DNA of 33,780 nt, taken from positions 1 to 33,780 of the forward strand of contig RFZJ01000046.1 in assembly GCA_009920765.1 (NCBI GenBank). The letters are read 5' to 3'. The position numbers and the translations under genes are program-made. This DNA is from Planctomycetota bacterium (GTDB taxonomy: Bacteria > Planctomycetota > Planctomycetia > Gemmatales > Gemmataceae). Positions 8,511 through 16,700 of this stretch are shown here, piece by piece (within the stretch, counting starts at the first letter, position 1; each line of letters opens with the position of its first letter). The notes under the pieces are model-generated. The model was not told where the DNA came from and did no database searches. It worked only from the letters and a program-made list of their open reading frames with translations.

Positions 8511-10301
8511 TTATTTTGAATTTAAAGAAATCCCAAGCACATTTACTTCTGGAATATTTAGATCTATCAGAAGTGGTTCCTGAGTTTGTGCTACAGCAAT
8601 ATTACCTGCAGAATCTTTAACCATAAGTTTCAAATAAACACTTGCAGGCATATTAGGCTGAATAGCCCAGGAGTATTTACCCGTATTGGGAAGCTCGCCT
8701 GATCCAATGGGGTTCCATGGGCCATCTCTTTTTTCGCTCCATTCCAAAACTACTGGGTTTGCTGAAAGATTACGATCAGTAGCCTTCCAGGTAAGAATCA
8801 GCGTGTCTCGCTGGCCTGGTTCTGGTTGAGGACTGTACAGCACAGCTTCAGGAAAAGTCGTATCAACTTCAACACGAATGTGTGGAATATCAGATTTTAT
8901 TGGAGGGCTTTTTCCCAAACCCGCCTTACTTTTTACAACTACATAATAACCTACTGGAACCCCCTCTTGAGCAATAGGTACAACAACCGAAGCCTTAACA
9001 GGCATCATGCTGCGCGAATCGGACACCAGACTATTTTCAGTCAGAGCAAGAGTCCAAGTTTGACCATCGTCCAGCGTGCTATACACTTCAACAGACCCTA
9101 ATCCTGATGGGCCAAACTTTGCAACCTCATAATCAATCTTAATTTGTTTTTTATTGACGATTTGAAGGGCAGGTAAAATTCTTTTGGATGAGCCTGTTGC
9201 CTGCTGGTTTTGTACTATATTTGAATTTTGATTAGAATTTGCACCGGCTGCGGATGAAGCCAGTACCCCATTTACATTTAATGGATTTGAATTTGCGTTT
9301 CCACTCCACCCAGGAATGGTTTGCGCTGGTGGTGCCAGATTTCCAAGATCAACTTCTTTTGTTCCTCTAGAAACTGGAAAAACCGGAACAGTTGAAGGCA
9401 AATTATTTTTGGCCAGTTCATCTACATTTGGCAAAGGATTTCCTGCTGGCAAAGGAATAGCGTTTACAGAAGAATTAAGGTTGGACATGGGTGGAATTTT
9501 TTCGGTGCTTAAAGGCATGGGCACCGCATTATTCGAAACCACTGGATTTGAATCAATGGGTTTTTCAGGGACAATCTGAACCGATTGCGAGTTTAAATTA
9601 TTGGAATCTGAAACTGCATTTGAAACTTGTGGTGGAGCAATGGCACTTGGAACTGCAGCCAAATTTGGCATTGGAACAGATGCTTTTGGGCTTCCTATAT
9701 CAACTATAACACTAGCATAATTTGAAGCAGTATCGCTAACCTGCAGCCTAACTGAAAGCATTCCGGCGCCTTGCACTTTGAAAGTACCACTACCATCCAT
9801 CACAGGTTTTATACTGATGGGAATCCACTCATTCAAATCATTACCTTCAATTTTGCATTCAAGTTTCATGGAATTGATATCGGGGTTGATTTCTTTGACT
9901 TCCCACTTTACCTGAATTTCTTCTCCGATTTTTTCCGCCTTAAGTTTTATCTCTGGTTTTTGCGTATCGACTAAAACTTTCTGACCAACTTGAGCTCTGG
10001 CAATATCTGCAGGCTCCTGATTTCCTTTAACATCGACTACCCCAATAGTAAACCAATGCGGGCCATCCTCTTTTGCAGAAAAGGTAAAAGCTTCCTGGTC
10101 AGGTTTGGCACGGGTTGAAACTTCCCATGTTTTTCCCTTATCTTTAGAAACATAAAGAACCAGTTCCTTAATCTGACCTTTTCGTTCTTGATGGACACGA
10201 ATCGGTATTTGAAATTTTGGGGTGTTCAGGGGCCATTCCTCAGAGGGGGTCTGCTGAAAGCACGTGGTAAGTAATGCAACACCCAATAAATTCATAACCA
10301 T
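8511..10301 (-). CDS. Secreted protein with Ig/fibronectin-like segments and an Asn/Pro/Ser-rich linker
   Basis: A large exported protein that I cannot assign to a named family. The frame opens at a TTG (10334), but ATG 10301 follows a purine-rich TAGGGGGAC at suitable spacing and begins a hydrophobic signal segment, giving 596 residues. A cysteine follows the hydrophobic stretch (LLTTCFQQ), but the context is not a good lipobox. The first 190 residues hold two beta-sandwich-like units with planctomycete-type phrases such as VSKDKGKTWEV. About residues 205-370 are low-complexity, rich in Asn, Pro, Ser and Val. The last 220 residues hold two more Ig-like units (STLDDGQTWTL; LTWKATDRN). It is probably an envelope or surface protein. 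It is divergent from the copper ATPase gene. Confidence 0.75.
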   Translation of the reverse strand: MVMNLLGVALLTTCFQQTPSEEWPLNTPKFQIPIRVHQERKGQIKELVLYVSKDKGKTWEVSTRAKPDQEAFTFSAKEDGPHWFTIGVVDVKGNQEPADIARAQVGQKVLVDTQKPEIKLKAEKIGEEIQVKWEVKEINPDINSMKLECKIEGNDLNEWIPISIKPVMDGSGTFKVQGAGMLSVRLQVSDTASNYASVIVDIGSPKASVPMPNLAAVPSAIAPPQVSNAVSDSNNLNSQSVQIVPEKPIDSNPVVSNNAVPMPLSTEKIPPMSNLNSSVNAIPLPAGNPLPNVDELAKNNLPSTVPVFPVSRGTKEVDLGNLAPPAQTIPGWSGNANSNPLNVNGVLASSAAGANSNQNSNIVQNQQATGSSKRILPALQIVNKKQIKIDYEVAKFGPSGLGSVEVYSTLDDGQTWTLALTENSLVSDSRSMMPVKASVVVPIAQEGVPVGYYVVVKSKAGLGKSPPIKSDIPHIRVEVDTTFPEAVLYSPQPEPGQRDTLILTWKATDRNLSANPVVLEWSEKRDGPWNPIGSGELPNTGKYSWAIQPNMPASVYLKLMVKDSAGNIAVAQTQEPLLIDLNIPEVNVLGISLNSK

Positions 10302-10449
10302 GACAAAAGTCCCCCTACCGATAAATAAGACCAATACTTCAGAAAAAAGCTCAATTGGCCTAACTCTAATGAAAAATCGGACTTTTCTGGACGAATCTTC
10401 AAGTAAATTAAGATTTCTTCAATAATTATTTAAGAATTCCCAACTCTGG

Positions 10450-10498
10450 AGCTTTGGGTAATCAAATCGACAAAATAGGCAAATAGTTACCCAAAGCT
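10450..10498. promoter_or_regulatory. 12-bp perfect inverted repeat upstream of the copper-type ATPase
   Basis: The arms AGCTTTGGGTAA (10450-10461) and TTACCCAAAGCT (10487-10498) are exact reverse complements separated by 25 bases. The centre-to-centre distance is 37 bp, about 3.5 helical turns. The right arm ends where a -35 element would lie for the -10-like hexamer TAGAAT at 10517-10522 (17-base spacing). This suggests an operator or looping site for the ATPase promoter. A role as an RNA hairpin cannot be excluded. Confidence 0.5.
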
Positions 10499-10516
10499 TT
10501 AAACACCTTCCTTCCC

Positions 10517-10522
10517 TAGAAT
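10517..10522 (+). promoter_or_regulatory. Candidate -10 element for the P1B ATPase
   Basis: TAGAAT differs from the sigma-70 -10 consensus at one position and lies 23 bases before the ATG. The place of its -35 box (10494-10499) overlaps the right arm of the inverted repeat and does not match TTGACA, as expected for an activator-dependent promoter. A strong Shine-Dalgarno sequence AAGGAG follows at 10533-10538. Confidence 0.35.
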
Positions 10523-10544
10523 ACCTAATAGCAAGGAGAAACTT

Positions 10545-12776
10545 ATGCTTCCAAAATCAGTACGAGATATTGTTTGCGGCATGATGATCAACCCATCAAA
10601 TGCTGCTGCATCCCAACAATATAAAAACGAAACCTATTACTTTTGCCACACTTCTTGCGCTAAAAAGTTTGGTGCAAATCCTGAGTCATACTTGAATACC
10701 GACATGAGGTTAATCAACACCAAGCCGATAGTTTTAACCGGAGACAAACTGCATTATTCCTGCCCAATGGACCCTGAAATTATCAAGCTATCCCCAGGAA
10801 GTTGCCCGAAATGTGGTATGCCTCTTGAAGCAATGGCAGGAGGAAATGAAGAATCAGGAACAACTAACTCAGAATTAAATAAAATTTACATTGCTGTTGC
10901 TTTATGGCTACCGCTTCTTGGAAGCCACCTAAGGGGTTTTGATTCGCACTATTTCTTAATATTACAGGCATGTCTTTCATCCATCATAGTATTTGGCCTT
11001 GGTTTGCCTATTCTTATAAGTTTTTTCAAGTCGATTTGGCCCGGGCCATGGAACATGTTTACGTTGGTGGGCCTAGGAGTTATTGCGAGCCACGCTTTAA
11101 GCTTATTAGCAGTTTTAAACCCCGAATTGTTTGGACACCACAGTTACTTTGAATCTTCTGCTGGAATTATTGTTTTAATGTTGATTGGGCAGCATCTTGA
11201 AAACCGCCTTCATAAACAAGCTAACAATGCACTTTCACAAATGATCATGGCCATCCCCAAAGAAGCCCGGTTGGTCGGCCCTTCTGGCGCTGAAACCAAT
11301 ATCCCAATTGATCTTATTCAACCAGGCGACCTTGTTAGGGTCAGACCCGGAGAAAAAATCCCCCTCGATGGAATAATTGCCACGGGCAATTCAAGTATTG
11401 ACGAATCAATGATCACTGGTGAACCCATGCCCAGAGATGTCGAAAGCAAAGATTCTGTTTATGCTGGCACAATAAATATTAATGGATCCTTCACGCTAAC
11501 CACGGTGCGTTCAGGCAAAGAAACCATGCTAGCAAAAATCATCCAAATGGTTGAAGATGCAAAACGAACAAAACTTCCCATCCAGAAAATAGTAGATTCT
11601 ATTTCAAGAATCATGGTGCCATTTGTCCTCTTGGTCTCATCATTAACTTTAATTTACTGGATCATGAAAAATGAAGGCCCGCAAGGCTGGATTGATGCAT
11701 TACAAAAATCCATCGCTGTTTTAGTAATCGCCTGCCCTTGTGCTTTAGGACTGGCTACTCCCATGGCCATAGGAGTTGGAATTTCCAGAGGTGCAGGGCT
11801 TGGGATTTTGGTGAGAAGGGGGCAGCATCTTGAAAATCTGATACATATTAATGTCCTGGTAATTGACAAAACAGGAACCCTTACAGAAGGCAAACCAAGT
11901 GTCTCTCAAATTCATCCTTCTACCAAGATTAACGAACAAGAATTTATAAAATATGCAGCAAGTTTGGCGCAAACAAGCAATCATCCTCTTTCAAAATCGA
12001 TTGTTAGCTTTGCCTTAAACAAAGGGGTCACCTTAAGTTCCCCTACGGAAATTCAGGAAGAAGCAGGTCAGGGCACTACTGGCATAGTTTTAGGCCAAAA
12101 CATTATTTTGGGAAAACTCACTTTTCTTCACAAAAAAGGCATACCCGCATCAAACATGGAATTGGAAGAGTTTGCAAATAACGAATCAACAAAAGTTTGG
12201 GTTGGAATTAAAGGTACAAATGTTGGATTTTTCGAATTATCAGACCCAATAAAACCTTCATCTGCCAATGCAATAAAGCAACTTCAAAACGATGGTGTAA
12301 AAGTAATACTACTTAGTGGTGACAACGAACAGAGTGCATCCAAAGTCGCAAAACAACTTGATATTCAAGATTTCCATGGTAATAAAACTCCCGCAGACAA
12401 AGCTGAATTTATTAAAGCTCTTGTTCTTCAGGGTAAAAAAGTCGGGATGGCAGGGGACGGCACCAATGATGCCCCCGCCCTAGCTTTGGCAAATGTTTCA
12501 ATCGCCATGGGCACAGGCACAGATTTAGCACAAGAAAGTTCTGGGATTATTTTGCTAAAGGGCGATCTAATGGCTATTGTTAAAGCTAGAAATCTAAGCA
12601 AGTTTACAATTAATGCCATAAAACAAAACCTTGCTTTGGCATTCGTTTATAATTTGTTAAGCATACCATTGGCTTCCCTAGGATTTTTGTCACCATTACT
12701 TGCTGGATTAACAATGAGTTTAAGTTCAATTTCAGTATTAGTAAATTCTCTAAGGTTACGCAAAATCTCCATATGA
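10545..12776 (+). CDS. Heavy-metal P1B-type ATPase, copper/silver class, with YHS and HMBD domains
   Basis: An inner-membrane metal-exporting ATPase of 743 residues. ATG 10545 follows AAGGAG at six bases. Instead of a classic HMA domain with GMTCxxC, the N-terminus has a YHS-type domain (about 8-50, DIVCGMMI and CHTSCAKKF) and a heavy-metal-binding domain (about 67-97, YSCPMDPEI and CPKCGMP). The P-type core is complete: the transmembrane metal site C397-P-C399, phosphorylation motif DKTGT (441-445), the HP dipeptide in SNHPLSKSI, the TGEP actuator loop and hinge GDGTNDAP (637-644). The CPC motif and the HMBD point to Cu(I)/Ag(I) (CopA/CopB-like). The inverted repeat upstream may be its operator. 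No copper chaperone or regulator gene is adjacent. Confidence 0.95.
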   Translation: MLPKSVRDIVCGMMINPSNAAASQQYKNETYYFCHTSCAKKFGANPESYLNTDMRLINTKPIVLTGDKLHYSCPMDPEIIKLSPGSCPKCGMPLEAMAGGNEESGTTNSELNKIYIAVALWLPLLGSHLRGFDSHYFLILQACLSSIIVFGLGLPILISFFKSIWPGPWNMFTLVGLGVIASHALSLLAVLNPELFGHHSYFESSAGIIVLMLIGQHLENRLHKQANNALSQMIMAIPKEARLVGPSGAETNIPIDLIQPGDLVRVRPGEKIPLDGIIATGNSSIDESMITGEPMPRDVESKDSVYAGTININGSFTLTTVRSGKETMLAKIIQMVEDAKRTKLPIQKIVDSISRIMVPFVLLVSSLTLIYWIMKNEGPQGWIDALQKSIAVLVIACPCALGLATPMAIGVGISRGAGLGILVRRGQHLENLIHINVLVIDKTGTLTEGKPSVSQIHPSTKINEQEFIKYAASLAQTSNHPLSKSIVSFALNKGVTLSSPTEIQEEAGQGTTGIVLGQNIILGKLTFLHKKGIPASNMELEEFANNESTKVWVGIKGTNVGFFELSDPIKPSSANAIKQLQNDGVKVILLSGDNEQSASKVAKQLDIQDFHGNKTPADKAEFIKALVLQGKKVGMAGDGTNDAPALALANVSIAMGTGTDLAQESSGIILLKGDLMAIVKARNLSKFTINAIKQNLALAFVYNLLSIPLASLGFLSPLLAGLTMSLSSISVLVNSLRLRKISI

Positions 12777-12832
12777 ACTGAAAGCTAGATTTCCATAAGA
12801 TTATAAATAATAGATGTAACAGAGTTAAAAAT

Positions 12833-13837
12833 ATGCCTGCCAATTTGAGACCTTTAGCCGATTTCTTGCATGGAAAAACCAATATTCTATTGACTACCCA
12901 CGCAAGAGCTGATGGAGATGCCATTGGTTCGTGCCTTGCCATGCTTGAATTACTTGAAAAGCTACAAAAAAAAGTTGAAATTCATCTTCCAACCCCGTAT
13001 TCACAACGCTATATCTTCATGGATCCTGATAAAATCATTCGGGTCTACGGGCAAGATGCGGACCCTAACAAAAATTGGGATGGCTTAATCGTGCTTGATA
13101 CCGGAACTTGGAGCCAACTTGCTGAAATGGGTAACTGGGTTAAACAACAGTTTGTTCCAACTTGCGTGATTGACCACCATGTAACCCAAGATTACATCGG
13201 TAACCCGTTAATTTTAGATGTTTCAGCAGAAGCGACAGGCAGGCTTGTTTACGAATGTTTCAATCACTTTGGCATTACTCCAAGTGCTAGCGCTGCTAAT
13301 CAAATGTTTATTGCTATTGCAACAGATACCGGTTGGTTTAGGCATGCAAATACAACTGCTTCCAGTTTTACCCTTGGGGGAGAATTAGTCAAGCTAGGCG
13401 CAACACCAACGATTGTTTACGATGCGCTTTTTGATAGCAACAGTTTGGCCAAACAAAAACTGGCAGGAACCATGCTATCAAGGTGCCAGACAAGGCAGGG
13501 CGGAAAATTAGTTTACTCGTGGCTTACTCAAACAGATTTTAGTAATGCCAATGCTCGAACATCTGATGCGGAAGACCTGATCGTTTACCTAAGAAGTACA
13601 TCATGTGCAGATATTGTAATTTTCTTTTTAGAAATAAATGAAACAACCACCCGCGTAAACTTCCGCTCTCGTACCGGTGCGGATGTTTGTCAAATTGCCC
13701 AACAATTCGGTGGAGGCGGGCACAAGCTTGCCGCCGGAGCAACCGTCCAGCTTCCCATAAACCAAGCTATCGAAAAAATCCTAATACTAGGCGAAGGACT
13801 TGTTAAAACAAAAGGCGGCAACCGAGAGAACCAGTAA
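12833..13837 (+). CDS. nrnA: DHH/DHHA1 phosphoesterase, NrnA-like
   Basis: A 334-residue cytosolic phosphoesterase of the bifunctional oligoribonuclease/3'-phosphoadenosine-5'-phosphate phosphatase group. Such enzymes degrade nanoRNA or dinucleotides using two Mn ions. The metal-binding motifs are HARADGDAIGS (residues 23-33), the D89 region VLDTG, and IDHHVT with D114-H115-H116. The DHHA1 C-terminal domain carries the substrate-binding GGGGH (293-297) followed by KLAAGA. Length and motif order are normal for NrnA. It starts at ATG 12833, 56 bases after the ATPase gene, and its stop overlaps the next start by one base (TAATG), so the downstream gene is probably translationally coupled. Specificity for nanoRNA, pAp or cyclic-dinucleotide products is not determined by sequence. 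Confidence 0.9.
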   Translation: MPANLRPLADFLHGKTNILLTTHARADGDAIGSCLAMLELLEKLQKKVEIHLPTPYSQRYIFMDPDKIIRVYGQDADPNKNWDGLIVLDTGTWSQLAEMGNWVKQQFVPTCVIDHHVTQDYIGNPLILDVSAEATGRLVYECFNHFGITPSASAANQMFIAIATDTGWFRHANTTASSFTLGGELVKLGATPTIVYDALFDSNSLAKQKLAGTMLSRCQTRQGGKLVYSWLTQTDFSNANARTSDAEDLIVYLRSTSCADIVIFFLEINETTTRVNFRSRTGADVCQIAQQFGGGGHKLAAGATVQLPINQAIEKILILGEGLVKTKGGNRENQ

Positions 13838-14970
13838 TGAACGATTCATACTTAAAAAAATTACCTTTGGCAGGAAAAATAGTTGTTGCAACTCTCCTGC
13901 TAAGTATTGGGATTGGATTCACTTCTGCGATTGTAAATCTTCATTTTCAATCTGCAAATGCAGGACAACCCTTGCCAGGGCCTGAAGAAACAGTTTCTGA
14001 ATTCCATGGTTCAAAACAGTATTCCCATATGGAACGGCTATTAATTGCAAATGAAACAAAGCCTTTTAATGGTACCGGGAGCATGCGAAGTGCATTTACT
14101 AGCAAAAGAGCTGGTGGCATTAAACGAGCAATCAAAGAAAAGCGAATTTACCTGACCGAGCTTGCAGAAGAAAAACTTAAAGATAATCCTGAAGGACTAG
14201 CTAAAGAAAAATCCCGAATAGCAACTGATCCAGAAGTAGAAAAACTAGTTTATCAGGATATCGATGGTGAAAGGATAGCTCTTCTGGCTTGGATCAAAAA
14301 CGGGTACAAAAAAGAGTACTATGAAAACTCTCAATTACAAGGTTATCCTTTGGTGGGGAATCTAGAATCGCTAAAAATCTCCCCCACAATGGTTCACACT
14401 ACGGAAGACGGCGCCAAGAGATTTGCAAATATTGAAGCGATTATTGAGTCAAGATGCATTAGATGCCATGATGCCAATGCGGGTGGGAGTGCGGCCAATT
14501 TCCCATTAAACACCTATGAAGAATTCACCGATTACTGTTCGCCTGAAAAATCTTCTGCGAAATCTCTCGAGAAACTTGCACTCTCTTCACATGTACATCT
14601 GCTAGGTTTTGCAATGCTTTATGGGATGACTGGTTTCTGCCTGGCGATGACAGGTCTCCCTAATTTCCTAAAGGTGATGATTGCCCCTTCAGCATTAATC
14701 CTTCAAGTATTAGAAATTTCATGCTGGTGGTTTGCCAGAATAGATGAACCAATCGGCCCGATCTTCGCATCTGCAATTCCAGTTCTTGGAGGTTTGGTCG
14801 CCTTGGGACTTTTAAGCCAAATATTACTAAGCCTTTGGGATATGTTTGAAATCAATGGAAGGAAAGTTATTATCGTTCTGCTCGTAGTTGGTATTATTTT
14901 TGGTGGCATTATTGGAATTAAGGTAATTCTTCCTTTTCTAAAGGAAGAAGCAGGCCAGATTACAAAATAA
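13837..14970 (+). CDS. Membrane protein with single CxxCH haem-binding motif, unknown function
   Basis: A 377-residue protein that I do not recognise as a named family. It has an N-terminal membrane segment (about residues 14-32), a charged region of about 200 residues presumably outside the inner membrane, then four or so hydrophobic helices between about 250 and 370. A cytochrome-c-type motif C207-I-R-C-H211 lies in a context SRCIRCHDANAGG, so covalent haem is likely if the region faces the periplasm. SSHVHLLGFAMLYGMTGF contains two histidines that could ligate haem within the membrane part. The protein could serve as an electron carrier or redox sensor. The start codon overlaps the stop of the nrnA-like gene by one base. 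The function is not assigned. Confidence 0.75.
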   Translation: MNDSYLKKLPLAGKIVVATLLLSIGIGFTSAIVNLHFQSANAGQPLPGPEETVSEFHGSKQYSHMERLLIANETKPFNGTGSMRSAFTSKRAGGIKRAIKEKRIYLTELAEEKLKDNPEGLAKEKSRIATDPEVEKLVYQDIDGERIALLAWIKNGYKKEYYENSQLQGYPLVGNLESLKISPTMVHTTEDGAKRFANIEAIIESRCIRCHDANAGGSAANFPLNTYEEFTDYCSPEKSSAKSLEKLALSSHVHLLGFAMLYGMTGFCLAMTGLPNFLKVMIAPSALILQVLEISCWWFARIDEPIGPIFASAIPVLGGLVALGLLSQILLSLWDMFEINGRKVIIVLLVVGIIFGGIIGIKVILPFLKEEAGQITK

Positions 14971-14984
14971 CAATCCAACTCTTT

Positions 14985-15017
14985 GGAATCATGGGGGATC
15001 GTATCCTCCATGATTCC
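14985..15017. terminator. 15-bp hairpin with 3-base loop spanning the yidD stop codon
   Basis: The left arm 14985-14999 and right arm 15003-15017 pair throughout, with one G-T pair (14995/15007) and the loop CGT. The hairpin includes the last codons (GGYDPP) and stop (14989-14991) of yidD on the minus strand. It begins 15 bases after the stop of the converging haem-motif protein gene. No U-tract follows on either strand, so it could be a bidirectional 3'-end-stabilising structure rather than a classical intrinsic terminator. Confidence 0.55.
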
Positions 15018-15219
15018 AGGGATTGCACCTGCAAACCCTACTCATCCCTTTTAAAGCACCTGAAAAAGGGCCGTATTTAATGACTGCTCCAATAAAATAT
15101 TCGCTACAAGAAGGGTGAAATTTACAAACTGCGGGCAATATAGGTCTTATCATGATTTGATAACAACGCACCATTCCAATCAAAATCATACTAAAAAAAA
15201 ATACAAGTGCTTTCATCAT
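14989..15219 (-). CDS. yidD: Membrane protein insertion efficiency factor YidD
   Basis: YidD is a small inner-membrane-associated protein that aids YidC-dependent insertion of membrane proteins. The 76 residues include a hydrophobic N-terminus, the family signature around YQIMIRPILP, CKFHPSCSEYF, and RVCRCNPWNHGGYDP near the C-terminus. Its ATG (15217-15219) overlaps the rnpA stop by four bases (ATGA), so the two are translationally coupled. A second ATG directly follows the first. rnpA-yidD is the widely conserved order, though yidC is not adjacent here. Length and motifs are normal. The 3' end is folded into a strong predicted hairpin. Confidence 0.94.
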   Translation of the reverse strand: MMKALVFFFSMILIGMVRCYQIMIRPILPAVCKFHPSCSEYFIGAVIKYGPFSGALKGMSRVCRCNPWNHGGYDPP

Positions 15220-15587
15220 TGCTTTTTATCATTCAAAAACTTGATAACCTGAAAGGTAAGATTCAAAAAGGAATCTTTAAGAACAAGTATTTCCAGCACA
15301 CATCCTTTTTTAGGAACAACCACCAAATCTAATCCTTGGGCCTTCTGTTGTTTCCTCGTCAATCTAAATGCCTCTCGCAGTAACCTTTTAAGCCGATTAC
15401 GCACAACCGCATTCCCGTTTGCTTTCCCGACTGCAACACCAAGCCTGTTAAAAGAAAGATTGTTAGGCATTGCATAAAGAGCAAAATGAGAATTGGATAC
15501 CTTTAATCTAAACGCAAAAACCTTACGAAAATCATCTGGTGATTTGAGTTTAAATTTTTTTGAAAAACAGAAATCAGATAGGGTCAT
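15216..15587 (-). CDS. rnpA: Ribonuclease P protein component
   Basis: RnpA binds the RNase P RNA and supports 5' maturation of tRNA precursors. With ATG at 15587 the protein has 123 residues, the family size. The frame is open to a TTG at 15614, which would overlap the dnaJ-like gene by 13 bases, but the N-terminus FKLKSPDDFRKVF fits the ATG. The RNR signature is VGKANGNAVVRNRLKRLLREAFR (about residues 62-84). The C-terminus has the usual LVVVPKKG-type strand. It is the middle gene of dnaJ-like, rnpA, yidD. rpmH, which normally precedes rnpA, is missing here. Confidence 0.93.
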   Translation of the reverse strand: MTLSDFCFSKKFKLKSPDDFRKVFAFRLKVSNSHFALYAMPNNLSFNRLGVAVGKANGNAVVRNRLKRLLREAFRLTRKQQKAQGLDLVVVPKKGCVLEILVLKDSFLNLTFQVIKFLNDKKQ

Positions 15588-15601
15588 CGAATCACCAATG
15601 C

Positions 15602-16498
15602 TTATAGATTCCAAGGCATATTTTTCCGAGGGTCCTGCGGGTTAAGTTTTGCAAACTCCTCAATAATTTTCTTACTGGTTTCATCAATGGATGGGGGGGC
15701 CACAATTTTGAGTTGTATAAATAAATCCCCAAGGGCAACACCTTTACCTTTAATCCTTAATCTTGCACCGCTGGATGTCCCAGAAGGCACCTTTACCGTT
15801 AATTTGGTTCCGTCAATGACGGGAACATCAATTTTAGTACCGAGAATCGCCTCTGAAATGGAAATAGGAACATCAACAATAAGATTATCACCTTCCCTAT
15901 TGAAAAATGCGTGAGGCGCAGATTTTATGGTGAGATACAAATTCCCGCCATCCTGCCCCTGACCGGTAAGCCGGATTTTCCCACCCTCTTTTACCCCGGC
16001 AGGGATGTTAACATCAAGATTTGATCCATTTAAAGAAAGAGAAATTTTCCCCCCAAGTACAACTTTTTCAAGAGGAATTTCAACATCAAAATGGCTATCC
16101 TGTGGTTGATTAAATGGCCTTCTTCTTCCTTTGGTTTTTTTCCCAAACATCGAGCTAAAATCAAATCCCCCTCCAGCATTACCACCAAACATTCCAGCCA
16201 AATCATCCATGTTAATGGAACCCGAACCGCCATGAAAACCCCCTGAAAAACCTCTTGGACCCCCGCCAAAACCCGCGGAAGGATCTACAAAACCAAATTG
16301 ATCATATTTGGCACGCTTTTCTTTATCGTGAAGGATCTCAAAAGCATCTTGGATTTCCTTGAACTTCGTTTCAGCTTGTTTATCTCCAGGATTGCGGTCA
16401 GGATGAAAATCCCTGGCAAGCATCCTATATGCCTTTTTAATTTGGTCTTCAGTTGCGTTTTTAGAAACGCCCAAGACTTCGTATGGATCTCGTGGCAT
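15602..16498 (-). CDS. DnaJ-like co-chaperone without zinc finger (CbpA type)
   Basis: A J-domain protein of 298 residues that would stimulate a DnaK-type Hsp70. The J domain occupies residues 4-70 and contains the essential HPD in FHPDRNPGD. A Gly/Phe-rich region follows (about 75-125, GFGGGPRGFSGGF). The C-terminal substrate-binding domains extend to the end and there are no CxxCxGxG zinc motifs, so this is a class II/CbpA-like protein rather than canonical DnaJ. It starts at ATG 16498 after an AAAGG about 12 bases upstream. Upstream of rnpA it takes the position usually held by rpmH. I see no CIRCE element upstream. Confidence 0.92.
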   Translation of the reverse strand: MPRDPYEVLGVSKNATEDQIKKAYRMLARDFHPDRNPGDKQAETKFKEIQDAFEILHDKEKRAKYDQFGFVDPSAGFGGGPRGFSGGFHGGSGSINMDDLAGMFGGNAGGGFDFSSMFGKKTKGRRRPFNQPQDSHFDVEIPLEKVVLGGKISLSLNGSNLDVNIPAGVKEGGKIRLTGQGQDGGNLYLTIKSAPHAFFNREGDNLIVDVPISISEAILGTKIDVPVIDGTKLTVKVPSGTSSGARLRIKGKGVALGDLFIQLKIVAPPSIDETSKKIIEEFAKLNPQDPRKNMPWNL

Positions 16499-16700
16499 GA
16501 TAATATTTGCCTTTATCCTTAACTGGGAACTTTAATCACGGTATTAATGAACTTTCATTATATATGAGAATCATTGCGGTTTTAACCCTCGCAAATTTTG
16601 ATTGAATTAGAGATTTCATCTTTTGGATTGATCCAAATGCCAAATTAGCTTAAAAACTTGATCTTACGATATTTTTTTAAGCAATTACAAGGGTTATCTT

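Noticed and set aside
15588..15614. Longer rnpA beginning at TTG 15614
   Set aside because: It would overlap the dnaJ-like gene by 13 bases and adds residues not seen in RnpA proteins; ATG 15587 gives the usual length.
16584..16604. Short inverted repeat TTGCG...CGCAA between the dnaJ-like and ketosynthase-like genes
   Set aside because: The outer arms are only five bases and compete with an inner GGTT/AACC pairing; it could be chance, and it does not match CIRCE.
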